From positions 1,307,863-1,371,862 of the forward strand of contig NZ_JH815225.1 in NCBI RefSeq assembly GCF_000238095.2: a stretch of 64,000 bases of DNA, read 5' to 3'. Position 1 is the first letter of the stretch. Each line of letters begins with the position of its first letter. Origin of the DNA: Peptoanaerobacter stomatis. Its GTDB lineage: Bacteria; Bacillota; Clostridia; Peptostreptococcales; Filifactoraceae. A program made the position numbers and the translations under genes. Shown piece after piece: positions 19,184-28,477 of this stretch. Under the pieces are notes generated by a model. It was not told the origin of the DNA. It did not search any database and worked only from the letters and a program-made list of their open reading frames with translations.

Positions 19184-22100
19184 TTAAGGTGTGCTACTCT
19201 CATCAAAAATAACCGCCTCATCTTCATAAGATGCTGGTTGTTCCTGCTGTTGTTCATTTTCAACAGGTGCTTTATTTTCAGATGGTTTTTGCTCTACTTT
19301 AGGTTCTATTTTAGGTTCTTCTTTTTTCGGTATATTAACATCTTGACTTGGTTTATTTTCTACCTTAGGTTGTGAATAAAACTCTTGAACATAAGTCTGT
19401 TGTGTAGGCAAAGTATATGTTGTGATTTTGTCTTTATTTTCTTCTGTCTGCTCTACTTTTATTTTTAAATCGTCTTTTTCGTCATTTAATTTTATCTCAC
19501 CGTCGTATATACCCATATACTGTGCAATTACATCTCTTGTCGCAGGTCCCGCATGTCCTCCGGAGCCTCCTTGAAACAATAAAGTTACTACTGCTATTTG
19601 CGGATTGTCATACGGTGCATATGCGACAAACCACGAATAATCGCTGTATGTTTCTTTGAAAGTATCAAGATTGTCTAATTTAAGTCTCGGATTTAATTGT
19701 AGAATTGCTGATTTAATATAATATTCTTCTTTATATTTGTATTTTGATTCCGATTTTATTTTTCCAGCCAATTTTAAAACTTCACTTCTGTCTACATTGT
19801 AGTAATCGAGATGTGATAAATAATAATTTACTTCATCTTTTGTAGGTATCTTTCCTTGTGTTTCTGCTGTACCTGTCTTGGCTGCAACTCTTATAGGAAA
19901 TTTTGAAAATATATCTTTTGCAGTTCCTTCGTCTGTAACGTCAATCATACCTTGTTTTATATATTCTAAATTACCGTAATTGGAAAGCTCCACTCTTAAT
20001 CTTTCATTTTCTATAAAGGTATCTTCTCCCGTTTGCTTATTAACGAGTTTGTCAACCACACTTACCGTATTAAGATATCCTCCGTTTGCAATCGCACTTA
20101 TATATCTGGCTATTTGTATAGGTGTATATTGGTGCTCTCCTTGACCTATCGCCATATTAAATATATCTCCCGTTGTCCAATCTGCATGCATAAAATAAGT
20201 ATATTTCAACAAATCTGCAATTTCTTCCAATTTTGAACTTTTAACTTTCAGGTTTGACAGCCTTGATATTATTTCTGCTCTTGAAGGATTTTCGTCTATC
20301 CAGCTTATTATCGTATCTACTCTTTTTTTGTATTCCGCTTCATTGGATGACGGTGTTATATCGTTGAATTTATCTTTCATCTTTTCTGTTATATCATCTT
20401 TTAGCAAAGCTTTTTTCTGTTCATATTTTACTTTCGGATCCGGAACTGTTCCTGCAACTTCATATATTTCTATTCCTGTTTTTTGATCCAGCTTAAATTT
20501 TCTTGCCATATCCAATATGGCCTTACCTTTTTTCATATCCCCCATAGGTATTTTTTGATCTGTTGCAAAATTATATCCTACCGATATACAATAAAAATAA
20601 TAGTTGTTGGAATCTTTAAGTGCAGTTATTACGTTCTCATAACCTTGTGTCTGTCTTGATTGATTCCATAGCCAGTTACCGTATACGGCTCCTCCTCCCA
20701 AATCTATATATCCTTTATCCTGAATGGAGTAATATGGATCCAATCCGTTTTCCAATCCTGCAAGAGCACTCACCATTTTAAATATTGAACCCGGTTGTAC
20801 AGCTGTCATAGTAGCTGAATTGAAGAGTGGTTTAGGAGAAAGAGGATCATTGGGATTTTCAGGTTGCAAACTGTCATATTGAGCTTTTGTAAGCCCGTTT
20901 GTAAAAATATTGGGATCATATGATGGATAGCTTGCCATAGCCAAAACTTTTCCTGTTTTTATATCTAAGGCTACTATCGCACCTGCATTGGCATTTTTGT
21001 ATATCTTGGTAGCACCTGCCATGTTTGTATTTCCCCACTTACTTTCATACACTCCACCAACTTGGAGTGTTTTAAGTGTTTTTTCCAATGAAATTTCCGC
21101 TACCTTTTGAAGTTTTGCATCTATAGATAAAAATATTTTATTACCTGATACTCCTTCTTTATGGTCTATATCTCTGATTTTTTTACCGGCAGAATCTACC
21201 AAAACTTTTTCATAGCCGTTTGTACCTTTGAGATGTTTCTCGTATATATATTCTATTCCTGATTTTCCTACATAATCTGATTTTGAATATCTTTCATCTT
21301 CCAAGAAATATTCGTCTTGTGAAGAAATCTTGCCTATCTGTCCTATTATGTGTGATGCCAAATTGCCTTGAGGATAATATCTTAGCGGTTCCACCTGAAC
21401 GCTTACTCCTGTCAGGTCAACTCTGTTTTCCTGAATTAATGCAACCGTCTTTTGACTTATGTCTTTTGCAATCAGTGCCGGCTCATATTGTAAATACCCT
21501 TTCGACTCTACCGCATCAACTATCACAAGTATATTTCTTGCCTCTAAATCTGTCAAAGTTTCATCTATTCTTCTATTTTCTCTTATCTTTATAAAAGCAT
21601 CTTTTGCTGATATATTTTTATCTTGTATGCCATATTTATATAGCCATTGCTCTTTGTCCAGTTGCCTTGTAAACTCCATATTATCTTTTACAGAAATTGG
21701 AGGGTATATTCCTGCTTCATTTAAAATTTTTTGTACTTCTACAACACTCAAATCAGAATTTAATGTTATCCCGTTTTCTTTTTGATAATTTTCGACTATG
21801 ATGTAAAAAGATTCTTTAGCCGTCTTTTCCAACGGAATTTTATTCAACTCTTTCCATTTTCTTATATCTTCATCAAAAGTGAATTTATAATCAGAATCTT
21901 GAATTAAAATCGGAAGTGAGTCTTCTATTTTTTCTTTATTTTTTATAAGTATATTACTGAGTTTAAGTGCAATAATGTTTATCTGTTCTTTTTTCTGCTT
22001 GTCTGTTTTTCCTAATCTGTCTATTTCATTTTTTGATATTTTTACTGTAAATATAGGTTTATTTCCTGCCAATAATATGCCGTTTCTGTCCCTTATCTCT

Positions 22101-22273
22101 CCTCTCGGGGCAGGTATGGTAATATCTTTATATATGCTGTCATTAGCTATATTACTATAATATTCTCCTTCTACTACATTTATATATATTATTCTTACAC
22201 AAAGTATAATACATACAATTACTATAAACCTGTATATATAATAAAATCTGTTAGTTAAATCATTGTTGTTCAT
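19184..22273 (-). CDS. mrdA: Penicillin-binding protein 2, elongation transpeptidase
   Basis: 1029 aa, long for a PBP2. An N-terminal membrane anchor (about 13-32) and dimerisation domain (PAPRGEIRDRNG) precede the transpeptidase: S496-I-F-K499 active-site tetrad, S555-N-N557 and K799-T-G801. It cross-links peptidoglycan during side-wall growth. An extra central insertion of about 150 residues (roughly 600-700) and a Pro/Lys/Glu/Gln-rich disordered tail of about 80 residues explain the length. The ATG overlaps the mreD stop by 4 bases, so it is cotranscribed with mreC and mreD, whose products build the same elongation complex. Confidence 0.93.
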   Translation of the reverse strand: MNNNDLTNRFYYIYRFIVIVCIILCVRIIYINVVEGEYYSNIANDSIYKDITIPAPRGEIRDRNGILLAGNKPIFTVKISKNEIDRLGKTDKQKKEQINIIALKLSNILIKNKEKIEDSLPILIQDSDYKFTFDEDIRKWKELNKIPLEKTAKESFYIIVENYQKENGITLNSDLSVVEVQKILNEAGIYPPISVKDNMEFTRQLDKEQWLYKYGIQDKNISAKDAFIKIRENRRIDETLTDLEARNILVIVDAVESKGYLQYEPALIAKDISQKTVALIQENRVDLTGVSVQVEPLRYYPQGNLASHIIGQIGKISSQDEYFLEDERYSKSDYVGKSGIEYIYEKHLKGTNGYEKVLVDSAGKKIRDIDHKEGVSGNKIFLSIDAKLQKVAEISLEKTLKTLQVGGVYESKWGNTNMAGATKIYKNANAGAIVALDIKTGKVLAMASYPSYDPNIFTNGLTKAQYDSLQPENPNDPLSPKPLFNSATMTAVQPGSIFKMVSALAGLENGLDPYYSIQDKGYIDLGGGAVYGNWLWNQSRQTQGYENVITALKDSNNYYFYCISVGYNFATDQKIPMGDMKKGKAILDMARKFKLDQKTGIEIYEVAGTVPDPKVKYEQKKALLKDDITEKMKDKFNDITPSSNEAEYKKRVDTIISWIDENPSRAEIISRLSNLKVKSSKLEEIADLLKYTYFMHADWTTGDIFNMAIGQGEHQYTPIQIARYISAIANGGYLNTVSVVDKLVNKQTGEDTFIENERLRVELSNYGNLEYIKQGMIDVTDEGTAKDIFSKFPIRVAAKTGTAETQGKIPTKDEVNYYLSHLDYYNVDRSEVLKLAGKIKSESKYKYKEEYYIKSAILQLNPRLKLDNLDTFKETYSDYSWFVAYAPYDNPQIAVVTLLFQGGSGGHAGPATRDVIAQYMGIYDGEIKLNDEKDDLKIKVEQTEENKDKITTYTLPTQQTYVQEFYSQPKVENKPSQDVNIPKKEEPKIEPKVEQKPSENKAPVENEQQQEQPASYEDEAVIFDESSTP

Positions 22274-22758
22274 TTATTATTTCTCCAATAATTCACACTC
22301 ATATTCACTATGCCTATAATAACTGCAAGAGCTATAATATTGACAATAATATAAAATACATTCGTCACAAAAATATGCGCAAAACCATGGTTAATATTTA
22401 TGCTTGATATAATAGTATTATAAATGGAACTGGCTACTATAATAAGTGATGAAATGAAAAACGGTACTATAAAATAATCTTTTCTTATCTTGTCTTTAAT
22501 CAAAACTCCTACTATGGATATGGATAAAAACAATATTGTACATTGCCCTTGATACATACCTACAGATACATCTACAAAATATCCGAGCAATGCGGATATT
22601 ATATAAAGTGCATAGTCGTCCTGCTCCCAATACAATGATAATATTATTATATATATTAAGATAAAATCAATTTTTGGAGAAAATTTGAAAAAATTGAATA
22701 CAGTATTTGAAAATATTATTATTAAAATACCTAATATGAAATTAAATATATTTTTCAA
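22270..22758 (-). CDS. mreD: Rod-shape determining membrane protein MreD
   Basis: 162 aa, very hydrophobic, with about five membrane segments as expected for MreD. It works with MreC, RodA and PBP2 in elongation-type peptidoglycan synthesis. The start is the TTG at 22758, with GGAG 5-6 bases upstream and 13 bases after the mreC stop. An ATG at 22809 would overlap mreC and lacks a site. Sequence conservation of MreD is low, so the name rests on position between mreC and mrdA and on the topology. Confidence 0.82.
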   Translation of the reverse strand: MKNIFNFILGILIIIFSNTVFNFFKFSPKIDFILIYIIILSLYWEQDDYALYIISALLGYFVDVSVGMYQGQCTILFLSISIVGVLIKDKIRKDYFIVPFFISSLIIVASSIYNTIISSININHGFAHIFVTNVFYIIVNIIALAVIIGIVNMSVNYWRNNK

Positions 22759-22771
22759 AATTACTCCTTTT

Positions 22772-23611
22772 TTATAAATCTTTTTTATTAAATACCATAA
22801 CTTTATCAAGTTTTTTGAAATTTACATAAGGTTGTACTACTATGTATTTCAATATATTTTGCTCATCAGGAATTATCTGTTGAACTTTTCCTATAGGTAT
22901 TCCGGCCGGATAAAGCCCTAAACCTGATGTAGTAACTATATCATCAATTTTTACAGGTGAATTCACGTCAAACATATATCCTTTTATAAGACTTGCATCT
23001 TCTATCTGAGTAATTGACACATCTTGACTTAGCATACCGGTATCACTGCTCCTGCCTATTATCTGAAAACTTACAGGAAACCTGCTGTCTATTATTGACA
23101 CGGCTTTTGAATATTTTTGCGAAACTTGATAAACTCTACCTATCAAACCGTCACCGTTTACTACAATAGAATCGGATTTCACTCCGTTGTCGCTTCCTGC
23201 CGATATTGTAAAACTATTATAATAATTGCCGTCATTTCTCGCAACTATGTCAGCAGATATAAAATCGCTCGCAGTTTTATCCGTTACAAATTTTAGTGCA
23301 TTCTTAAGATTGTTAAGCTCTTGCACTTCTTCTTCTTGCATGGTATTTTTTATTAACTGATCTCTTAAACTTCTGTTTTCTTCCTTTAATTTTTCAAGCT
23401 CGCTGTCTGTCGAGTCAGAAATAAATTTATTTCTTATCTTGTTTCCTATAAGAGACATTTGCGTGAAAACATCAAAGCCTTTATTATTTATTGACGAAGT
23501 TTTTTCATATCTTATTGAGTTTATGAGCATCACAGCTAAAACCAAAAAAACTGTTACAGCCGCTATAACTTTTTTCCATTTAACTAAACCCTTTATAAAT
23601 ACATTAAACAT
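22772..23611 (-). CDS. mreC: Rod-shape determining protein MreC
   Basis: 279 aa. An N-terminal membrane anchor (about 14-31) is followed by a coiled coil (DSELEKLKEENRSLRDQL) and beta-barrel domain with DNGVKSDSIVVNGDGLIGRV, the typical MreC core. It scaffolds PBP2 outside the membrane. It lies 52 bases downstream of radC: the mreB gene that normally sits between the two is absent here. Confidence 0.92.
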   Translation of the reverse strand: MFNVFIKGLVKWKKVIAAVTVFLVLAVMLINSIRYEKTSSINNKGFDVFTQMSLIGNKIRNKFISDSTDSELEKLKEENRSLRDQLIKNTMQEEEVQELNNLKNALKFVTDKTASDFISADIVARNDGNYYNSFTISAGSDNGVKSDSIVVNGDGLIGRVYQVSQKYSKAVSIIDSRFPVSFQIIGRSSDTGMLSQDVSITQIEDASLIKGYMFDVNSPVKIDDIVTTSGLGLYPAGIPIGKVQQIIPDEQNILKYIVVQPYVNFKKLDKVMVFNKKDL

Positions 23612-23663
23612 CTATTTCTTACTGCTCCTTATATTCTTGTTCACTTTTCCGGCTATAAAAAAT

Positions 23664-24377
23664 TTATATATATCCGTTTTCCTTAAAGCTGTAATAGTTT
23701 TTGGCACTTCCATACACTATGTGGTCAAGCAATTTTATACCTATAATATCGCCTGCATCTTTTATTTTTATAGTCACGGATATATCCTCTTTGCTCGGTT
23801 TCGGATTTCCTGACGGATGATTGTGCATTACAATTATACCTACCGCATGCCTTAACAACGCCTCTTTAAAAATTTCTCTGGGTGTTATCACAGAGCAATC
23901 TGCTACTCCCATAGTTATATTTTTTGAATATATTATGTGATTTTTCACATCCAAACATATGAGTTTAAATACTTCTACATTGCACCTATCAAATTCAAAC
24001 GAAAACATCTCGGCTAAATCAGCCGGAGAGCTTATACTTGCTCTTGAATTTGTTCTTTTTCTTGCAACCCTATTGGCAAATTCTATAGATGCTATTATTT
24101 TACAGGCTTTTGCAGTACCTATGCCTTTTATGTTCTTAATCATATCTATATCGCATCTGATTAAAGATTCCAAACTGCCTGCATATTCTATGAGCTGTTT
24201 TGCAATTTCTATCGCATTATGCTCTTTCGTTCCCGTATCTATAAGTATTGCAAGCAACTGTTCATCTGACAGAAATTCAACTCCTTTTTCCAACAACAGC
24301 TCTCTGGGTCTTTGAGAAATATCGAGATTTTTTATGGTATTTTTTTGTTTATCTTTATATTGTACATCTTTATCCAT
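23664..24377 (-). CDS. radC: RadC-family JAB/MPN protein
   Basis: 237 aa. An N-terminal helix-hairpin-helix region (IKNIKGIGTAKACKI) is followed by the JAB domain with its metal site HNHPSGNPKPSKED near 180-193. The family was once linked to DNA repair; its role is unsettled. It is cotranscribed with maf upstream and mreC downstream, the usual Firmicute arrangement. Confidence 0.95.
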   Translation of the reverse strand: MDKDVQYKDKQKNTIKNLDISQRPRELLLEKGVEFLSDEQLLAILIDTGTKEHNAIEIAKQLIEYAGSLESLIRCDIDMIKNIKGIGTAKACKIIASIEFANRVARKRTNSRASISSPADLAEMFSFEFDRCNVEVFKLICLDVKNHIIYSKNITMGVADCSVITPREIFKEALLRHAVGIIVMHNHPSGNPKPSKEDISVTIKIKDAGDIIGIKLLDHIVYGSAKNYYSFKENGYI

Positions 24378-24465
24378 AAATTCTCCTTAACTTTTGAAAT
24401 CTTATATACTATTCTTACTAATAGGTTACTCAAAATTATTTTCATATGTTTTCAATAAAAATCCG

Positions 24466-25071
24466 CTACTGATTTTCAAACTTTTCAAAATCCAATAAAT
24501 CCAAAGAAAATTTTGTCTTAAGCACGTCATATATCTTGCTTATAGGTAAGCCTATTATATTCTGATAATCTCCATTTATACTGTCTATAAATATTGAGCC
24601 TATACCTTGCAAGGCATACGAACCGGCTTTGTCACCGCCTTCTTCGGTTTTTATATAATTTTTTATGGTTTCATCGCTCAATTCTTTGAATTTCACTTTT
24701 GACACCACATAATCTACATATTTATAATCTTTTTTAATTATTGCATAACCTGTAATAACATCGTGTGTTTTTCCTGACAGATATTTCAGCATAGAAAACT
24801 GATCATCGTCATCTTTAGGTTTCCCAAACTGATAATCTCCTATTGTAACTGTTGTATCCGCACCAAGCACAACAATATCATCTTCTTCATCTATATTCTT
24901 GTCATACACGCTTGAAGCTTTCATAAAAGCACTCACCATAGCATTTATGTGCGGTGTTGCTGTAAGTACCAAAGTCCTTTCAACATCTGTCGTATCAACA
25001 ATATATTCTATATCAAACATATTCATTATCTCTTGTCTTCTTAGTGAAGATGACGAAAGTATAAGTTTCAT
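24466..25071 (-). CDS. maf: Maf nucleoside triphosphate pyrophosphatase
   Basis: 201 aa starting MKLILSSSSLRRQEIM, the Maf signature, with LGADTTV and GDKAGSYALQGIG (residues KAGSYA) as further conserved blocks. Maf enzymes hydrolyse noncanonical or modified nucleoside triphosphates such as dTTP, UTP or methylated bases to the monophosphate. GGAGG lies just before the ATG. It is the first gene of the maf-radC-mreC-mreD-mrdA operon. Confidence 0.93.
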   Translation of the reverse strand: MKLILSSSSLRRQEIMNMFDIEYIVDTTDVERTLVLTATPHINAMVSAFMKASSVYDKNIDEEDDIVVLGADTTVTIGDYQFGKPKDDDDQFSMLKYLSGKTHDVITGYAIIKKDYKYVDYVVSKVKFKELSDETIKNYIKTEEGGDKAGSYALQGIGSIFIDSINGDYQNIIGLPISKIYDVLKTKFSLDLLDFEKFENQ

Positions 25072-25201
25072 TTTTCCTCCTGTTATATTTTTAATGCTAA
25101 TAATCTTTTAAAAAGCAAATATATTTAACTTAATATTATCTTCAGTATTTTAACTTAAATCAAAATTATTTTTATTTATGTAAATAGTCTATCATTTATG
25201 C

Positions 25202-25238
25202 AAAAAAAAAACAATAAATTCGATAAATTTATTGTTTT
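25202..25238 (-). terminator. Terminator of the radical SAM gene
   Basis: A 13-bp perfect stem (25208-25220 with 25226-25238) and a 5-base loop are followed on the minus strand by a run of ten T. It lies between the radical SAM stop and maf, so it isolates the maf operon. Confidence 0.85.
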
Positions 25239-25324
25239 CTTAAAGTTTTATTCATATCATAATAAAAATTAAATTTTAAATTCCGCTTTTAATTATCTTC
25301 CTATATTTTTTATTCAACAATTAT

Positions 25325-26215
25325 TTACAGACCCGTCTGTCTTGCATACATCTGTCTTATTCTTTTACTTTTTTCAAAGTCGCTGTTTTTTAAAGCATTT
25401 TCAATTTGTTTAAGTATAGACGCTTTATCTGTGTTAAGCACTCCTTTTATATGTGCATAATTTGAAACGTGATTGCTTCTTACAACTGTATCCTTCAGTT
25501 CCAAACCTTTTACAAGTTCCATAGTTTCGTGCATTATTTCTTCCGGTGTAAGCTGTTCAAAATTTCCCGCCATCACTTCATCATATATTTCAGTGCCTGA
25601 TTTTACAAGAAGCGTCATAAGTCCAAGATAATCAGGATTTATAGCATTTAAAACTTTTATTGAGCCTTCAACGTGCTTTTTGCTGTCTTTTATTCCTCCA
25701 AGCCCCATTATAAGCGTAGCAGATAATTGTATACCCGCTCTTCTTATTTTTTGTCCGGCTGTTATTATTTCATCTGCTGTAGCTCTTTTCTTAATGTCTT
25801 TTAAAACCTTGTCGCTTCCGCTTTCTATACCGAGATATGCCATTTTCAAATTATTTTCACGCAATATTTTAAGCTGTTCATCCGTTTTTCCAAGTATGGA
25901 ACGTGGCGATGCGTATAAAGATATTCTATCGTTATTAGGAAACAATTTATTTATATATTTCAATATTTCAAGCAAATCTTCAAAAGGCATTATAAGCGCA
26001 TCTCCGTCAGCCAAAAATATTCTCTCTACATCATAATAATGATTTTTTGCATAAAGAAAATCTTCTTTTATATCATCCACTTTTCTTATTTTAAACTTTG
26101 CATCTTTATACATTGCACAAAATGTACAGGTATTTTGTGAACATCCTGTTGTAACTTGAACTATCAAACTGTAAGCCTCACTTGGCGGTCTATACACCAT
26201 TCCTTCGTATCTCAT
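25325..26215 (-). CDS. Radical SAM protein of unknown substrate
   Basis: 296 aa. The cluster motif C-x5-C-x2-C is at GCSQNTCTFC, near residues 25-34; a variant of the usual CxxxCxxC spacing. MPFEDLLEIL, GIESGSDKVL and SATLIMGLGG match the radical SAM barrel. The whole length is taken by the barrel plus a C-terminal extension of about 60 residues, so there is no obvious accessory domain. GGAGG precedes the ATG. It is monocistronic, with a strong terminator. The COG1032-like family is known, the reaction is not. Confidence 0.85.
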   Translation of the reverse strand: MRYEGMVYRPPSEAYSLIVQVTTGCSQNTCTFCAMYKDAKFKIRKVDDIKEDFLYAKNHYYDVERIFLADGDALIMPFEDLLEILKYINKLFPNNDRISLYASPRSILGKTDEQLKILRENNLKMAYLGIESGSDKVLKDIKKRATADEIITAGQKIRRAGIQLSATLIMGLGGIKDSKKHVEGSIKVLNAINPDYLGLMTLLVKSGTEIYDEVMAGNFEQLTPEEIMHETMELVKGLELKDTVVRSNHVSNYAHIKGVLNTDKASILKQIENALKNSDFEKSKRIRQMYARQTGL

Positions 26216-26684
26216 ATGTCCTCCTTAATAAATTTTAATTTATATACCCCGAATTATACGCATAAAAACCCGTATATTTTTCCAATCCCCGCTTAAATTA
26301 TATTATTTTTTTATAAATTTTGTTCTCAAGCATGATTATATTTATATTTTTATATAAAAACAGGTAAATATCAACATATTTAGAAAACAATCAATTTTTA
26401 TTGAAATTTCAATATTGTTTAGGATATATATTTTTAAAAACTTGTGAAGTATTTGTAATTTAGCTGAAAATTTGTAATATTTTTTAAAAAAAGTCTTTTA
26501 ATTATTGTAAAAACTTGTTATAATTATCAAATAATAGCAGAAATAGTTTACTATCATTTTTTTATAAAAATTTTCAAGTATTTTATATCAACAATTATAT
26601 CACAAAACATAGATAATTTTATAAAAATAGTAACGACAGCTTTAAACCTTAAAATATACATAATTCCTAAAGGAGAAATAAACT
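26216..26684. other. Divergent intergenic region before the LapA-domain gene
   Basis: About 470 bases of AT-rich DNA between a minus-strand radical SAM gene and a plus-strand gene. A TGTTATAAT extended -10-like box is at 26516-26524, 160 bases ahead of the LapA-domain start. No other feature was recognised. Confidence 0.4.
26516..26524 (+). promoter_or_regulatory. Candidate extended -10 for the LapA-domain gene
   Basis: TGTTATAAT fits TGn plus TATAAT. No good -35 is seen and AT-rich DNA makes such matches common, so this is weak. The implied leader would be about 160 bases. Confidence 0.3.
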
Positions 26685-27806
26685 ATGCAAATTAAATTTT
26701 TTACATCGCTCATATTTGCATTTTTAATGGGAATATTTGCAATCCAAAACCCTCAAGATATTCAAGTAAACTTTTTATTTTTCAAATTCCATATATCTGC
26801 CTCCGTTCTCATAGTTGCAACTATAATAATAGGATATATAATATGTTTAGGTTTTGGCGTTTTTAAAGAAATAAAATACAAAAAAATAATAAAATCAAAA
26901 AATAAAAATATTTCCAAATTAAAAAAAGAGATATCCATTATAAACGGTTCGACTTATGGACAAAAAGTATATGCTAAAAATAACGTAGCTTACGAAAATA
27001 TCACAAAACTGTTGTCTATCAAACCGCTTGACAGCGATGAGGATGAGATAGCAGAAAAACCTGATGCTCCAAAAGAAAAAAATCAAAGCAAAATAAACCC
27101 TAAAATACAAGAAACTGCACAATTAGACAATATATTAAGCGGTTTTGACGATTTAGAAAGTGACGATTTTTCTTTGAACAAAAAAAACACAAAAAACGAA
27201 ACACCCTGGTATATGAAAAAAGCGGAAAAAAAAATTGACAAAGACAACAATCGTCCACAAAAATGTATAGACTTAAAAGCCGAATATTCTAAATATATAC
27301 AGGAGCATGATTTCTCCAAAAAACAAAATAATGATACAATAATCAAAAAAGAGAAAAAGCCAATATCCCCTGTAAAAATAAAAAACAAAAAATTCAAAAA
27401 AATATCTTCAAAACACATAAAAAAAATAAATCCTGAAAAAACTTTTTTAAAACTTGTTTTTAATGACGAAAATTTACAAAAAGCAGTAGATGAAGTATCA
27501 AAAAAAAATGACAGTGTATCTCTCAAGCTGTACAAACCAGACTCTATCAAAAGAGAAAATATCACCAATACGATAAGCGATATATCATCTCAAACTAAAT
27601 TATACAAACAAAACACATCACCTGAAAACACACTGTCCAGAAATCTCGTACAAGAAAAATTCAACAGAAAATCAGACATTATACAAGATGGAGATATACA
27701 AGAAACTGAGCAATACAACGGAATTCCTATATCCGTACTTAAAAATAAGATAAACTCCTTATTTGCAAGCTCCGATTTTAGAGCAAACTATAAAGACAAT
27801 ATATAA
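26685..27806 (+). CDS. LapA-domain membrane protein with long disordered tail
   Basis: 373 aa. The first 70 residues match the LapA/DUF1049 domain: two membrane segments (about 5-22 and 37-58) with FAIQNPQDIQVNF between. A basic segment KYKKIIKSKNKNISKLKKEI leads into roughly 270 residues rich in Lys, Asn, Asp and Ser, with little predicted structure and no recognisable domain. LapA domain proteins are membrane assembly factors of uncertain role. AAAGGAG precedes the ATG and a good terminator follows. The tail length is unusual for the family. Confidence 0.75.
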   Translation: MQIKFFTSLIFAFLMGIFAIQNPQDIQVNFLFFKFHISASVLIVATIIIGYIICLGFGVFKEIKYKKIIKSKNKNISKLKKEISIINGSTYGQKVYAKNNVAYENITKLLSIKPLDSDEDEIAEKPDAPKEKNQSKINPKIQETAQLDNILSGFDDLESDDFSLNKKNTKNETPWYMKKAEKKIDKDNNRPQKCIDLKAEYSKYIQEHDFSKKQNNDTIIKKEKKPISPVKIKNKKFKKISSKHIKKINPEKTFLKLVFNDENLQKAVDEVSKKNDSVSLKLYKPDSIKRENITNTISDISSQTKLYKQNTSPENTLSRNLVQEKFNRKSDIIQDGDIQETEQYNGIPISVLKNKINSLFASSDFRANYKDNI

Positions 27807-27846
27807 AAATCAATAAAACAATAACTATTAATGTTAAATATCATTA

Positions 27847-27885
27847 AATAAGTGACTAAGAGCCGTCTTAATCACTTATTTTTTT
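27847..27885 (+). terminator. Terminator of the LapA-domain gene
   Basis: Arms at 27847-27861 and 27866-27880 form a stem with one mismatch and a 4-base loop, followed by TTTTT. The orientation fits the gene just upstream. Confidence 0.85.
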
Positions 27886-28437
27886 GTGCGACAAAACATT
27901 TATAAATATTTTAATTTTTTAGTCGATTATACCAATGCTAAATTCTAATTAATGCTAAATTCTAATTAATACTAAAACCTAATAAAATTATATGTATATT
28001 TAATGATGATTCATGCCTTAATATATGGCAAAAAATATACGTTGGTATAACTCACAGCATATATATAAAAGTGCATTATAATTATATGCTTAAAAATTTA
28101 TATTTTTTAATATGATGCTCAAATACATTTCAAAAATAATTTATAAAATGTTTTCAAGCAAAAAAATTAAGAATAATTACAAGGTAAAACTTAAATTAGA
28201 CGCAAAATAAAACAAATATAAATATTGCAATATGCACGTTTTATAATTTTTTATAAATTAGGAAAATATTATGAAAAATATAAAAGCTCTCCATATATTT
28301 TTCATATCCGTCAAAAAAAATTTTAAAATAAAATTTTTAAGTAGACTATTTAAAGACTACATATATGTATAATGAAGTCAAGATTAATAAAAAACTTTAT
28401 CATAAAAAATAGTATAAAATTTGTGACAAAGGTTTTT
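27886..28437. other. Intergenic region before hutU with a short tandem repeat
   Basis: About 550 bases, very AT-rich. A 17-base unit starting AATGCTAAATTCTAATT is tandemly repeated at 27934-27950 and 27951-27967, with a decayed third copy to about 27983. The rest holds no gene that I can support. It ends in a candidate promoter of hutU. Confidence 0.5.
27934..27983. repeat. 17-base tandem repeat, two exact units plus one degenerate
   Basis: Two exact head-to-tail copies of a 17-base unit, then a third copy with several changes. The core is related to sequence near 62195 (GTGCTAAATT). Probably slippage; no function inferred. Confidence 0.7.
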
Positions 28438-28446
28438 TGATATAAT
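28438..28446 (+). promoter_or_regulatory. Candidate hutU promoter, extended -10
   Basis: TGATATAAT (TGn plus TATAAT) sits 32 bases before the hutU start. No good -35 at 17 bases is seen, which an extended -10 would explain. Confidence 0.5.
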
Positions 28447-28477
28447 TTATGTAAAAAAATTAAAAGGAGTGTATGAA

